DNA of 64,000 nt, taken from NCBI RefSeq assembly GCF_013752535.1, contig NZ_CP058348.1, positions 3,100,001 through 3,164,000 on the forward strand, written 5' to 3'. This document shows positions 9,055 through 21,820 of this stretch, piece after piece (the first letter of the stretch is position 1; each line of letters begins with the position of its first letter). This stretch comes from Bdellovibrio sp. KM01. Lineage in GTDB: Bacteria > Bdellovibrionota > Bdellovibrionia > Bdellovibrionales > Bdellovibrionaceae. A model generated the notes under the pieces. The model was given only the letters and a program-made list of their open reading frames with translations, was not told the DNA's origin and did no database searches. The position numbers and the translations under genes are program-made.

Positions 9055-9086
9055 TAAAAAAACCCGATCTGTTTCCAGACCGGGTT
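9055..9086 (-). terminator. rRNA operon terminator
   Basis: On the minus strand AACCCGGTCTG, a GAAA loop and CAGATCGGGTT are followed by a run of T, 14 bases after the 5S rRNA end. Confidence 0.9.
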
Positions 9087-9099
9087 CGAGTAAAAAAGA

Positions 9100-9216
9100 G
9101 CTGGCGTCGTGCTACTCTCCCACATGGTCGCCCATGCAATACCATCGCCGCAAGAGGACTTAACTTCTGAGTTCGGAATGGGATCAGGTGTGGCCCCTCT
9201 GCTATAAACACCAGCA
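9100..9216 (-). rRNA. rrf: 5S ribosomal RNA
   Basis: The minus strand holds typical 5S sequence: the ends gctggtg and cgccagc pair, and CCGAACTCAGAAGTTAAG is the conserved loop. Length is about 117 nt. Ends are estimated from the terminal stem. Confidence 0.93.
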
Positions 9217-9313
9217 AAGCGTTTATTAAAACAAAGATGAAGTACGTTTATACTTCGTCGTTCTTCTTTGCAACTTACTTCCAATACAAATGGAGAAGTT
9301 ACTTTCTATTTCA

Positions 9314-9363
9314 GACAACTGAATGATTGATTTAATTGATTTTTAGCGAGTCGTTGTTAGTTC
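9314..9363 (-). repeat. 3' arm of the 23S processing stalk
   Basis: The plus-strand segment GACAACTGAATGATTGATTT and the following TTGATTTTTAGCGAG is nearly identical to the reverse complement of 12412-12458, on the other side of 23S. In the transcript the two arms can pair for about 40 bases, giving a substrate for RNase III-type processing. Confidence 0.8.
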
Positions 9364-9471
9364 CAAGTTTTAACTCTCTTACTTATTCAGAGAGCTAGTC
9401 TCTCGTTCTCATTTAAGAGAAGTCACTGAGACGAAATCTTCGTAACTTAAGTTAGAAGAATATTTTTTAAA

Positions 9472-12408
<2,937 letters not shown>

Positions 12409-12411
12409 AAT

Positions 12412-12458
12412 GGAACTAACCTCGCTAAAAATCAACTAAATCAATCTATTCAATTGTC
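12412..12458 (-). repeat. 5' arm of the 23S processing stalk (with boxA-like sequence)
   Basis: The reverse complement reads GACAATTGAATAGATTGATT and TAGTTGATTTTTAGCGAG, matching the arm at 9314-9363. Directly upstream on the transcript is GTTCTTTGACAATTGAAT, similar to the rRNA antitermination boxA. Confidence 0.8.
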
Positions 12459-12530
12459 AAAGAACGAAAACCTTCAAGCGCAAAAAATCTCTTATTCACC
12501 TCTAACAGACCAACTCAATTTGTTGAAAGT

Positions 12531-12607
<77 letters not shown>

Positions 12608-12633
12608 ATGTTAGATGCGTATAAGAGTTTTCA

Positions 12634-12670
12634 CTCTTTCAAAACTAAACAGCTAGAATAGATTTTTGGG
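12634..12670 (-). repeat. 3' arm of the 16S processing stalk
   Basis: The plus-strand segment CTCTTTCAAAACTAAACAGC and the following TAGAATAGATTTTTGGG matches the reverse complement of the leader at 14373-14413 apart from a 4-base insertion in the leader and three changes, two of which give G-U pairs. It lies 87 bases downstream of the mature 16S end and can pair with the leader arm. Confidence 0.8.
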
Positions 12671-12751
12671 ACTCACCCACTCGGGAAGAGTGAGTTGACC
12701 TAAGATTGTGATTGCTTTTTTCAAGTTAAACTTGAAACGCCGATCACCATA

Positions 12752-14273
<1,522 letters not shown>

Positions 14274-14344
14274 AAATTCTGTATCAATCAAACTACTAGC
14301 TTTTACGCTGTTGTTTGTTCGAATATATTTAATTTTGAAATTGT

Positions 14345-14366
14345 GAATACTGATTACTCAGTATTC
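14345..14366 (-). repeat. Perfect 9-bp hairpin in the 16S leader
   Basis: GAATACTGA, TTAC and TCAGTATTC form a perfect hairpin between the 5' processing arm and the mature 16S start. Confidence 0.6.
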
Positions 14367-14372
14367 AAAGAG

Positions 14373-14413
14373 CCCAAAAATCTATTTCTTCTAGCTATTC
14401 AGTTTTCAAAGAG
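14373..14413 (-). repeat. 5' arm of the 16S processing stalk with boxA-like sequence
   Basis: The transcript reads CTCTTTGAAAACTGAATAGC, then TAGAAGAAATAGATTTTTGGG. It pairs with 12634-12670, including two G-U pairs where the two arms differ. The leading GCTCTTTGAAAACTGAAT resembles the boxA antitermination signal and the copy in front of 23S. Confidence 0.8.
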
Positions 14414-14426
14414 CGAAACAAAAATT

Positions 14427-14444
14427 CGCTGCCTTTCAGCAGCG
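14427..14444 (-). repeat. Leader hairpin near the rRNA transcription start
   Basis: CGCTGC and GCAGCG arms enclose a six-base loop, shortly downstream of the predicted -10 box. Confidence 0.5.
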
Positions 14445-14454
14445 CGAGGAACAG

Positions 14455-14482
14455 ATATTACTCTGTATTTTGTCCTCGTCAA
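14455..14482 (-). promoter_or_regulatory. rRNA operon promoter (between tRNA-Ala and 16S)
   Basis: Minus-strand TTGACG (14477-14482), a 16-base spacer and TAATAT (14455-14460) make a strong sigma70-type promoter. Upstream is an A/T-rich stretch (GATGAAAAATTAAAAAAG) that looks like an UP element. Its position means 16S can be transcribed without tRNA-Ala. Confidence 0.75.
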
Positions 14483-14533
14483 TCACTTTTTTAATTTTTC
14501 ATCGTTTTGACGAAAGTCCTAAAAAAGGAAATT

Positions 14534-14609
14534 TGGTGGAGGTAACAGGGATCGAACCTGCGACCTTCTGAATGCAAATCAGACGCTCTCCCAGCTGAGC
14601 TATACCCCC
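14534..14609 (-). tRNA. tRNA-Ala (anticodon TGC)
   Basis: It is 76 nt on the minus strand with encoded CCA. The acceptor stem is GGGGGTA/TACCTCC, the anticodon arm is TCTGA-TTTGCAT-TCAGA and the T arm is GCAGG-TTCGATC-CCTGT. It sits upstream of the 16S gene rather than in the spacer. A run of T follows the CCA, and TTGACC at 14647-14652 is a possible -35 without a good -10. Confidence 0.96.
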
Positions 14610-14696
14610 GCAAAGTGGGACTGGTTTTCGCTCAGACCCCGAAAAAGGTCAATAGCTTTTTTTCGAAAACTTAATGCAGGCTGAAATCTGCCTAAT

Positions 14697-14726
14697 AAAT
14701 AAACGAGGTTTGCACCTCGTTTATTT
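14697..14726 (-). terminator. Terminator of the unknown gene at 14763
   Basis: AAATAAACGAGGT, TTGC and ACCTCGTTTATTT form a 13-bp perfect stem, with a T-rich continuation. It separates the protein gene from tRNA-Ala. Confidence 0.85.
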
Positions 14727-14762
14727 CGAAAAAACTATTTAAATATATGTAATTACTGAAAT

Positions 14763-15278
14763 TTAGGCAGAAGCCTTGAATTTAGACGCAAGAAGTCGGT
14801 TTAACCACTTACGTTCTGCAGCTAGATCGAAACCAACCTTTTCGCCGCCACTAATAATTGCAAGGTAGACCTTTTTTAAGATCTCAACCTCAGTATCGTT
14901 GCCGTTATCAGCACCCAAGGACTCTTCAATCGCTTCATAAACACTCACTAGATCCGGAGTGGTTACTACTTTCGGAATGCGGGTCATATCTAAACCAAGA
15001 GTTTCAATGGGTTTAAAACCAATCAAAGTCTCAGTTAAAAGAATCTTTGCGCCATTCTTAAAGTTCACTTGAAGAAACGCCTTACCCTCAGAGTCAGCTC
15101 TGTGAAGAACTTCGTTTACGTCTTGAGAACTGAAAGTAAAAAGTTTTCCATCGAGATCCTGGCGTAATTGCACTCTGCCGGTCTCGTTCATTTTCGCACG
15201 AAGCCCTTTTGAGGAATCGACAAAATTCAGGATGTGATCAAGTTCAGCGTGTGTCGACTTTGATTTAGAATTGCTCAA
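14763..15278 (-). CDS. Protein of unknown function, 171 aa
   Basis: I do not recognise the family. The start is TTG at 15276-15278, supported by ggggaggg directly upstream. The protein is soluble, with no signal peptide. Residues ~38-80 suggest a small beta domain (LDGKLFTFSSQDVNEVLHRA, then FLQVNFKNGAKILLTETLIG). The rest is helical, with a C-terminal ~60-residue part ending in a basic helix (ERKWLNRLLASKFKAS). It is a single gene just upstream of tRNA-Ala and the rRNA operon and has its own terminator. The context gives no functional hint. Confidence 0.65.
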   Translation of the reverse strand: MSNSKSKSTHAELDHILNFVDSSKGLRAKMNETGRVQLRQDLDGKLFTFSSQDVNEVLHRADSEGKAFLQVNFKNGAKILLTETLIGFKPIETLGLDMTRIPKVVTTPDLVSVYEAIEESLGADNGNDTEVEILKKVYLAIISGGEKVGFDLAAERKWLNRLLASKFKASA

Positions 15279-15589
15279 AATACCCTCCCCGTAACCGGGC
15301 CTTTCCTTAACAATAAAGGTATCGACATCCCAGTGAGGGACTTAACGCCATTTTTTACTTTATGAAAGATCAGGTCTCTTATCCTGTAGCAATTTGATTT
15401 TTAGCTAGGGAAGGTGTTTCAAGGCGAGTCAATCGCGCCGTGACTTGTAACTCATGTTCCGATTTGAGATAAAGAAAGAACCGGGAATCAAGCAACCTTG
15501 ATAACTTTCTGACCGGCACGAGATGCGGAATGCGCTCTCTAAGCCCCAAGGTTGAATTGATTTCTGGCCCGACGAAAGAGGTTTATTTT
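15279..15589. other. Divergent intergenic region
   Basis: About 310 bases lie between the divergent genes at 14763-15278 and 15590-15895. Only a small hairpin (TCAAG-CAAC-CTTGA near 15490) is evident. The plus-strand open frame reaching back to 15530 lacks a ribosome binding site. Confidence 0.5.
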
Positions 15590-15895
15590 ATGATTATCAC
15601 TCGCTGGCAAGCACCGTTGGTGCCTAGCAAACAACAGGTTCATATGATTCTCGAGGCTGAAGGATTGGAACCCTATGATGAGACTTATGCTCCTCAAACA
15701 AAGATCCCCGATCATCGCCATCCATTTGCTGAAGTTCGCATCGTTGTTGCGGGTGAAATGTTATTTAATATCTCTGGGAACCAGTTTGTTTTGCGTCCTG
15801 GCGATCGCGTTGAAATTCCGGCCAACACCAAACACACTCACACGTCGCAAGGATCTACGGAGTGTATTTGTGTTTGCGCACAAAGGGCCATTTAA
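15590..15895 (+). CDS. Small single-domain cupin protein
   Basis: The 101-aa protein starts at the ATG at 15590 (agagg upstream). It is one cupin barrel with metal ligands in the usual places: His42, His44 and Glu48 in PDHRHPFAEVR, and His82 in ANTKHTH, with the GDRVEIP turn of motif 2. Small cupins of this type bind a metal and act as enzymes or sensors; the substrate is unknown. It is convergent with rarA and shares a terminator with it. Confidence 0.8.
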   Translation: MIITRWQAPLVPSKQQVHMILEAEGLEPYDETYAPQTKIPDHRHPFAEVRIVVAGEMLFNISGNQFVLRPGDRVEIPANTKHTHTSQGSTECICVCAQRAI

Positions 15896-15922
15896 TAGAA
15901 TTTCCACCGCGAATTTTGAAAT

Positions 15923-15950
15923 AAAAAAGGACCTTATGGGTCCTTTTTTT
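15923..15950. terminator. Bidirectional terminator between cupin gene and rarA
   Basis: AAAAAGGACC, TTAT and GGGTCCTTTTTTTT form a stem with T-runs on both strands. Confidence 0.88.
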
Positions 15951-15954
15951 TATT

Positions 15955-17310
15955 CTAGCTGTCTTTATTTTCTGAGCGTTTTTGCTTCATCCACGCTAAA
16001 TAATCCCGGATATTCTTTTCGAAACCGTGAGTCGTTGGCTCATAGATTTTTTCATCCTGAAGCTCTGAAGGCAGATACGACTGCTCGGTCCAGCCCGTCG
16101 GATAATCGTGGGGATATTTGTAGTCACGGCCATATCCCATGTCTTTTGCTAAGGCTGTTTTTGCCGAGCGCAAATGCAAAGGCACTGGCAACGTTTTCGT
16201 CTGCTCCACCAGAGCTCGGGCTTTGTGAAGGGCCATATACGAGGCATTGGATTTTGGACAAGATGCCAGATATGTCGTCACTTGAGACAGAGTGATAGCA
16301 CCCTCTGGAAGACCAATTGCCTCCACCGCTTGAAGCCCCGCAATCGCTACTGAAATCGCACGGGGATCTGCATTGCTGATGTCTTCGGACGCTAAAATAA
16401 TCAGGCGCCGAGCGATGAATATGGGGTCTTCTCCGCCATCCAGCATTCGAGCTAGATAGTACATCGCTGCATCAGGATCGCTCCCCCGCACGCTTTTAAT
16501 GAATGCGGAAATCAAATCGTAATGCATTTCGGAGTTCTTGTCGTAGCCGATGGGGTTCTGCTGAAGAAGTTCGCGCATATCATTAGTTGATAGCGGGGAT
16601 TCTTCGCCGTCTTTCATGAAGCTATACAGAATTTCGAGACTGTTAATTAAACGACGGGCATCGCCATCCGAGAATTGTAGAAGATTTTCTATCGCCTCGG
16701 GCTGCAGGACTTCAGTGAGAGGTTTTTTGTATTGTGCCTCGGCACGGGCGACAATCTGGCGCAGGTTTGCTTCACTTAACCGTTCAAAAACGACAACTCG
16801 ACAGCGGCTGAGTAAGGCGCGATTGAGCTCGTAGCTTGGGTTTTCGGTTGTAGCTCCCACAAGAACCAGGTCACCTTTTTCGACAAATGGCAAAAGAACG
16901 TCTTGTTGTCCTTTGTTGAAACGATGAATTTCGTCCACGAAAAGAATGGTTTTTTGCTGGTATTGCAGGCGACGGTCATGGCCGGCCTCGCCGATTTCAC
17001 GCAAAACTTTTGTTCCCGCCTCGGTCGCATTGATGTTTTCAAAATGGGCTTTGAAATGTTGAGAAAGGGCCAATGCAAACGTTGTTTTCCCCGTTCCTGG
17101 AGGGCCCCAGATAATGAGACTTGGCAGGTAGCCTTTGCGAAGCATCTGCCCCAGTTTAGACTGGGATCCAATGGTCTTTTCTTGACCGATAATTTCGTCC
17201 AGATTCTTTGGACGAAGGATCTCGGAAAGAGGAGATGTGGCTAACGCTGCGGCTGATGAGGAAAACAAATCCATGGTGGATCTATAGTTCATCTGGGCAG
17301 TGAAATCCAT
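15955..17310 (-). CDS. rarA: Replication-associated recombination protein A (AAA+ ATPase)
   Basis: This 451-aa AAA+ protein of the RarA/MgsA/WRNIP1 family acts at stalled replication forks. Visible motifs are [11 protein letters not shown] near residue 33, Walker A GPPGTGKT (69-76), Walker [11 protein letters not shown] (~122-130), sensor [12 protein letters not shown] and the arginine finger region [10 protein letters not shown]. The C-terminal tetramerisation part follows ([35 protein letters not shown]). ATGs at residues 7 and 13 are alternative starts. The first leaves only 27 bases to the divergent gene at 17338 and lacks a clear ribosome binding site. Confidence 0.93.
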   Translation of the reverse strand: MDFTAQMNYRSTMDLFSSSAAALATSPLSEILRPKNLDEIIGQEKTIGSQSKLGQMLRKGYLPSLIIWGPPGTGKTTFALALSQHFKAHFENINATEAGTKVLREIGEAGHDRRLQYQQKTILFVDEIHRFNKGQQDVLLPFVEKGDLVLVGATTENPSYELNRALLSRCRVVVFERLSEANLRQIVARAEAQYKKPLTEVLQPEAIENLLQFSDGDARRLINSLEILYSFMKDGEESPLSTNDMRELLQQNPIGYDKNSEMHYDLISAFIKSVRGSDPDAAMYYLARMLDGGEDPIFIARRLIILASEDISNADPRAISVAIAGLQAVEAIGLPEGAITLSQVTTYLASCPKSNASYMALHKARALVEQTKTLPVPLHLRSAKTALAKDMGYGRDYKYPHDYPTGWTEQSYLPSELQDEKIYEPTTHGFEKNIRDYLAWMKQKRSENKDS

Positions 17311-17337
17311 CGTTTATTAAAAACCAAAGGAGTACGT

Positions 17338-17610
17338 ATGAAAAAACAAACTGTGTTGGTTGTTATTGGCGGGGCTTTGATTGTGGCGGGGGCGGCTTAT
17401 GCTTCGGAAGCGGCGCGAGTAAAGCCGCTGGGCGGCCCGATTGATACTTTTACTTTTGCTGATGGAGCCGTGGTTCAGTCTGCATTTATTAGCAGTGCCA
17501 ATTCCGGCTCCATGAATGTCGTGCAAATTAAAAATAGTAATGGGCAAACTTGTTATGCTGTGACTGGTTCTAGCGGGCAGTATGCGGCTATTAGCTGTCT
17601 TCCGCAGTAG
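17338..17610 (+). CDS. Small exported protein of unknown function
   Basis: The 90-aa product has a strong ribosome binding site (aaaggag) and a clear signal peptide (MKKQTVLVVIGGALIVAGAAYA). The mature part of ~67 residues is a small beta-like domain with two cysteines (GQTCYAV and ISCLPQ) that could form a disulfide. I do not recognise it. It is divergent from rarA, and its promoter must overlap the rarA 5' end. Confidence 0.6.
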   Translation: MKKQTVLVVIGGALIVAGAAYASEAARVKPLGGPIDTFTFADGAVVQSAFISSANSGSMNVVQIKNSNGQTCYAVTGSSGQYAAISCLPQ

Positions 17611-17621
17611 AATCGTTAGAT

Positions 17622-17661
17622 CGAAACAAAAAAGGCCACCTTAAGGCGGCCTTTCGTTTCG
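17622..17661. terminator. Bidirectional terminator
   Basis: CGAAACAAAAAAGGCCACC and GGCGGCCTTTCGTTTCG pair around a TTAA loop. It ends the small exported gene from the left and the pilus-linked lipoprotein gene from the right. Confidence 0.82.
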
Positions 17662-17676
17662 TCCGAACCATATTTT

Positions 17677-18249
17677 CTAGTACTGGCTTCCATAGTTGAA
17701 GAACGTTGTTGCTGTGAATCCCTGAGTGTCATCATCGTTGTCAGGATCTTGAGTATATCCGTAAACTTTGATTGTTCCAGAAGCCGTAAAGTTTTTGGCG
17801 TCAACGCTGATTCCACCACATTGGATCGAGCAGTCTGTTACTTTGTCGGCATCAGCTGCACCTGCCGGAATAAGAGCGTACTTATTAGCGCTACTCCACC
17901 AAGTTGCTTTAAGGGCCGCCAATTGATCTCCACCAAAGGCGCAAGTCTGCTCAGTTCCACCAGGTGGGGTATAATAGATTTTGATGGCTGATATATACGT
18001 ATCCCTAGCAGGGTCTGAAACTTTGAAGGTGACTTTTGGAATAACGAAATAGGCCTCATCCACATCCGGTGTCGCAACCGTGCCCCCTGCCAATGCAGAT
18101 TTAGTGGCATAGCAGGAAGTGCCTTTGGCCGGGATTGCCAATCTCATGGAACTTGTCACAGAAATTTCAACGACCCCCGTCTCAGCGCTGGTACACGAAG
18201 TGAGGCCTGCAACAGAAATGAGTGATAAGGCTACGATCAATTTTTTCAC
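17677..18249 (-). CDS. Lipoprotein downstream of pilQ, unknown function
   Basis: The 190-aa protein has a lipoprotein signal with lipobox LTSC (Cys19). The mature domain is beta-rich with several cysteines (TSCYATK, QTCAFGG, TDCSIQCGG), suggesting disulfides, and an acidic DPDNDDDTQ patch near the end. It begins 9 bases after pilQ, so it is very likely the last gene of the pilus operon. It could assist secretin assembly (a pilotin-like role), but the sequence alone does not show this. Confidence 0.65.
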   Translation of the reverse strand: MKKLIVALSLISVAGLTSCTSAETGVVEISVTSSMRLAIPAKGTSCYATKSALAGGTVATPDVDEAYFVIPKVTFKVSDPARDTYISAIKIYYTPPGGTEQTCAFGGDQLAALKATWWSSANKYALIPAGAADADKVTDCSIQCGGISVDAKNFTASGTIKVYGYTQDPDNDDDTQGFTATTFFNYGSQY

Positions 18250-18258
18250 ATTGCCTCC

Positions 18259-20496
18259 TTATTGCATCTGCCCCTGAGAATCATGGTTGTTCTTAGCAGC
18301 GGAACCTTGTTGACCTGTCACACGCGGAGTCAGGAATACCAAAAGCTCAGATTTATCCTTTGTCACCGTGCTGACTTTAAACAGGTTTCCAAGGAATGGG
18401 ATTTCTCTTAACCAAGGAACACCGCTTTCGTTTTCAGTCGCATCGCTCGTGTAGATACCACCGATAACTGCTGTCTGACCGTTTTTAACCAGTACGCGCG
18501 TATCTGCTTCACGGCTATTCGTAGAGAATGAACCGTCGGTTTCTTTCGCACCAGCGATTTGACGAGCAACCTTCACCTTCATCATAACAGATCCGTCGGC
18601 AGTTACCTGAGGAGTAACATCTAAACGCAGGGCCAATGGCTTAAATTGATACGTCTCTTGGCTAGAATTCCCCGTAATTGTAACCTGCTTAACTGGAACT
18701 TCTGTCGTCTGACTAATGTATGCCGGCTCATTAGACATCGTCATGATTCTAGGAGAGGAAAGAGTCTTAACCTTTGCCTCAGTCTCGGACAACGAAAGTG
18801 CCGCGGAAATACTTCCGAAAACATCCAGAGTTCCGACGTCTACGTTAAAGTTAAAGTTGCCTGATTGAGCCATCGTTGGATTGATGTTGAAACGAGGACT
18901 CATGTTAACAGGTCCACGATTGGTATTACCCAAGCTGATTGCCTGACCAGATACGTTCCAGTTCACACCCACGCTGCGCAAGAAACGCTCGGAAGCTTCG
19001 ACAATTTTTCCTTCGATCAAAACTTGCGGTGGTTGCGTATCTAAAGAGGCGATCAGTTTAGCCGCACGATCCAGGTTTTCCGCGATATCAGTTACCACCA
19101 CAGAATTCGTACGCAAATCACCTACAACTCTTCCACGCTCGCCCAAGAAATCTTTCAATTTTTTCTCGAGCTCATCAACCTTGGCATAGCTAATATTGAA
19201 CATGCGAACTTTCAATGGCTCGGTGTTTTTACGAGCCAAAGCCAGTTTCGCTGCATCGTCTTCCTCTGTGCGTAAGTCACCCAATGGAGCAATTCTTAGA
19301 ACGTTGCCTTGACGAGTGTAACCCAGCTTACGTGCTCTCATCAGAACGACCAATGCTTGGTCCCATGGCACCTGGCGCAGTTTCAGACTGACGTTGCCTT
19401 TAACTTCGTCGGAAATAACCATGTTCACGCCGCTCTCTTCAGTAATGAAGTTAAGGGCGTCACGGATATCCATATTGCTTGTCTCGATGGAAATCTTTTT
19501 ACCGTAGAATTGTGTGTTGCCAGTCAAGAATTCAGTCAAATTTTGGTTAGGCAGGATTTTTCCATCTCCACCCACAGCATGCTCATCCAACGATGCGCCG
19601 GAAGCGGCGTCACCTGCTGCAACCTGTGATGATGCGGCCGTCCCCGCAGCAACGATCAAAAGGGAATTACCTTCGTTTTGAACCGCAGGCTCTGCGACAC
19701 CGTCACGTAATTGAATCACGAAGCGAGCCGTTGTCGAACCAGGGTTTTGATACGCATCGATTGCACCCACGGCACCGCGGATGTCTTTCGTATTCAAAGA
19801 GCGCTTCAAGCGATCTGGAAGAATTGCATTTTCAACTTCAACGATATATTGGTGCAAATCCGAATTCGTACGGGTCGTGTACGTTAAAGGACGATTTCCA
19901 GAAACTACAACAGTTCCACCATTTTCATTCGATTTGAACTGCAAATCTGTGATCGTTGCAGGACGCCCCTGGTTTGTAGCCACCGGAGCTGGCTCCGGTG
20001 CTTGCGGAATTTCCGGAGCAGGAGCTTCTTCCATGGCCGGTTGTTCTGGAATATCAGCAACCTGCGGAGCCGCTGGAGGCTCTGTATCCACGATAGGTGG
20101 CATTTCTACGGGTCCGGCATCAACTGGTGCTGGTGCATCCTGTTGCGCTTGCTGAGGAGCTGCGCCATCAGCCTGATTAAATTCATCTTCGAGGTTTCCA
20201 CCTTGGGGCTCGCTTTGACCAGCCTGATGCGCCTGGTCTTCTGGAGAATTGTCGAAGTCTGCGAACTCGTCTTTTCCACCCGCATCGGCTGGAGCTGCCG
20301 CCGTATCGTCAACAGGAGCGGAATCAGCTTCCGCCACTACGTCGGAGCTGCCTGTGTCGTCAAGACTGAGCTCAGCTCCTGCAGAGGAATCCAAACCATC
20401 ATCTAAAGATAGATCGTCCTGCGCTGGACGGCTGGCACAGGAAGTGAGAGATGCAATCATTGCTGCTACGATCATTAGTCTAATGAATCCGTTCAT
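18259..20496 (-). CDS. pilQ: Type IV pilus secretin PilQ
   Basis: The 745-aa protein forms the outer-membrane channel for the pilus. The N-terminus ends in a lipobox (SLTSC, Cys20), unusual for PilQ. Then comes an acidic and Pro/Ala/Gln-rich region to ~170, an AMIN domain (~175-285, peptidoglycan binding) and an STN domain (~330-400, IETSNMDIRDALNFI, VPWDQALVVLM). An N1 domain follows (VRMFNISYAKVDELEKKL), and the secretin core starts near 490 (QVLIEGKIVEASERFLRSVG) and continues to ~725 (VPWLREIPFLGNLFK). It lies in the operon pilM-N-O-P-Q. Confidence 0.96.
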   Translation of the reverse strand: MNGFIRLMIVAAMIASLTSCASRPAQDDLSLDDGLDSSAGAELSLDDTGSSDVVAEADSAPVDDTAAAPADAGGKDEFADFDNSPEDQAHQAGQSEPQGGNLEDEFNQADGAAPQQAQQDAPAPVDAGPVEMPPIVDTEPPAAPQVADIPEQPAMEEAPAPEIPQAPEPAPVATNQGRPATITDLQFKSNENGGTVVVSGNRPLTYTTRTNSDLHQYIVEVENAILPDRLKRSLNTKDIRGAVGAIDAYQNPGSTTARFVIQLRDGVAEPAVQNEGNSLLIVAAGTAASSQVAAGDAASGASLDEHAVGGDGKILPNQNLTEFLTGNTQFYGKKISIETSNMDIRDALNFITEESGVNMVISDEVKGNVSLKLRQVPWDQALVVLMRARKLGYTRQGNVLRIAPLGDLRTEEDDAAKLALARKNTEPLKVRMFNISYAKVDELEKKLKDFLGERGRVVGDLRTNSVVVTDIAENLDRAAKLIASLDTQPPQVLIEGKIVEASERFLRSVGVNWNVSGQAISLGNTNRGPVNMSPRFNINPTMAQSGNFNFNVDVGTLDVFGSISAALSLSETEAKVKTLSSPRIMTMSNEPAYISQTTEVPVKQVTITGNSSQETYQFKPLALRLDVTPQVTADGSVMMKVKVARQIAGAKETDGSFSTNSREADTRVLVKNGQTAVIGGIYTSDATENESGVPWLREIPFLGNLFKVSTVTKDKSELLVFLTPRVTGQQGSAAKNNHDSQGQMQ

Positions 20497-20516
20497 TAGT
20501 ACCTCCCCTTAAGAGA

Positions 20517-21227
20517 TTATTTTTTAAATTCCATGATGCGAGATTCTCTAATAGGTTTGTCTTCATCGTATCTTGTCTCGATGACAACAATCTCACCCTC
20601 ACGAATTGCCGAAATATATCCATCATTTCGGCCCATTTTTGAACTTTTAACTACTGTGTAAACACCACCATCCGGATCTCTGATCATCGCACGAGGTGTT
20701 TTTACATCCCAAAGGATACCAACAATTTGCAAACGTTCCAAATCCCATCGCTGCAAAGGCTCTAGCTGATCAGCAGGAGTTTCCTTTTTCGTAGCCTTGA
20801 TGATTCGAAACGGCTTAAACGGGTCACGTTTGCCATTGGGATCGTAAGCGTAATTGTCTTTAGACAGCATATCAGAAATCGACGGCGCATTCGGAGCAGT
20901 AACCGCATCCCCCATTGCCGGCGGCTCCATAGGAGCACCTTGGGGTGGAGCAGGAATTGCTGGCGGCGCCGTTTGCGCATTCGCATCTGGTGGAGGGTTC
21001 GCTGGCGGCGGTGGAGCTCCGGAAGGTTGCGCCTGATTTACTTCATTCATAAATTCAGGGGGCAGATCTCCGTTGTTAGGACCACCAGACGCCGGCGCTG
21101 GAGGTGCCACTGGTGGTTGCTCTTGAGAATGCGCAGGTGCCATGAACTTCGCGCTGACGGCAAACGCCAGCCAAAGCCCTAATGCGGCAACTATAATGTA
21201 AGACATCATCCATCTTACGGACTTCAC
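20517..21227 (-). CDS. pilP: Type IV pilus assembly protein PilP
   Basis: The 236-aa protein links the PilMNO platform to PilQ. It has an N-terminal membrane segment (residues ~8-25), a Pro/Ala-rich linker to ~115 and a C-terminal PilP beta domain. That domain includes the hallmark GKRDPFKPF, then LEPLQRWDLERLQIVGIL and a PDGGVYTVVKSSKMGRNDG-type strand pair. Its start overlaps the pilO stop by four bases (ATGA), so the two are translationally coupled. Confidence 0.92.
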   Translation of the reverse strand: MKSVRWMMSYIIVAALGLWLAFAVSAKFMAPAHSQEQPPVAPPAPASGGPNNGDLPPEFMNEVNQAQPSGAPPPPANPPPDANAQTAPPAIPAPPQGAPMEPPAMGDAVTAPNAPSISDMLSKDNYAYDPNGKRDPFKPFRIIKATKKETPADQLEPLQRWDLERLQIVGILWDVKTPRAMIRDPDGGVYTVVKSSKMGRNDGYISAIREGEIVVIETRYDEDKPIRESRIMEFKK

Positions 21228-21820
21228 TGCGGTGTCTCCACTTTTTCTTTTTCTTTTTCTGGTGCAAGTTTGTAACCTACAACCAAACCTTCGAACTTTA
21301 ATTTTTTTGTCGGATCAGAACTATCTTGATCTGAAATAGTAATATTTCTGACTCGCGCCATTCTTTCAGAAGAGGATACCAAAGCTACGAACTGAGCAAG
21401 TTGAGCATAACTCCCTTCCAGGGTCACCTCGACAGGCACTTCTTCCACGACTTCGCGTTTGATATTCTCCCCTGGCTTTTTGATCTTTACACTGACACCA
21501 GCTCCGCGGGCAAATCCATCGATCGCTTTATTGATATCGATAGAAAATAAAACCGTCGGAAGTCGACGAGAAATTTCCTGGTACTGTTGGCTCAGTCTTC
21601 CGAGTTTTTCACGCATCTCGTTGACCTGCTTCAAAGTTGCATCCGTGTCTTTCTTTTTGGCTTCCTGCTCTTGCACTTGTTGCTGAACGGCCGCAATTTG
21701 GGCCTCGACCTGAGAGCCATCATCATAAAGAGTGAAATAAAATATCGCACCCAAGACAATTCCTAGGCCGAAAGTCTTTCCATAAGTGAAGCCAGCAAGA
21801 GTATCGAAGAACTTATTCAT
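21224..21820 (-). CDS. pilO: Type IV pilus inner-membrane protein PilO
   Basis: The 198-aa bitopic protein has a membrane segment at residues ~15-32 and a periplasmic coiled coil (QVEAQIAAVQQQVQEQEAKK through ~80). A ferredoxin-like domain follows, containing YQEISRRLP and VEVTLEGSYAQLAQFVALVS. It pairs with PilN in the alignment complex. It overlaps pilN and pilP by four bases at each end. Confidence 0.93.
   Translation of the reverse strand: MNKFFDTLAGFTYGKTFGLGIVLGAIFYFTLYDDGSQVEAQIAAVQQQVQEQEAKKKDTDATLKQVNEMREKLGRLSQQYQEISRRLPTVLFSIDINKAIDGFARGAGVSVKIKKPGENIKREVVEEVPVEVTLEGSYAQLAQFVALVSSSERMARVRNITISDQDSSDPTKKLKFEGLVVGYKLAPEKEKEKVETPQ

Noticed and set aside
14641-14652. Full promoter for tRNA-Ala
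   Set aside because: TTGACC is a fair -35 but no acceptable -10 is found at 16-18 bases.
19781-20512. Gly/Ser/Ala/Cys-rich plus-strand frames opposite pilQ
   Set aside because: Mirror images of the acidic, Pro-rich linker of PilQ; no start signals.
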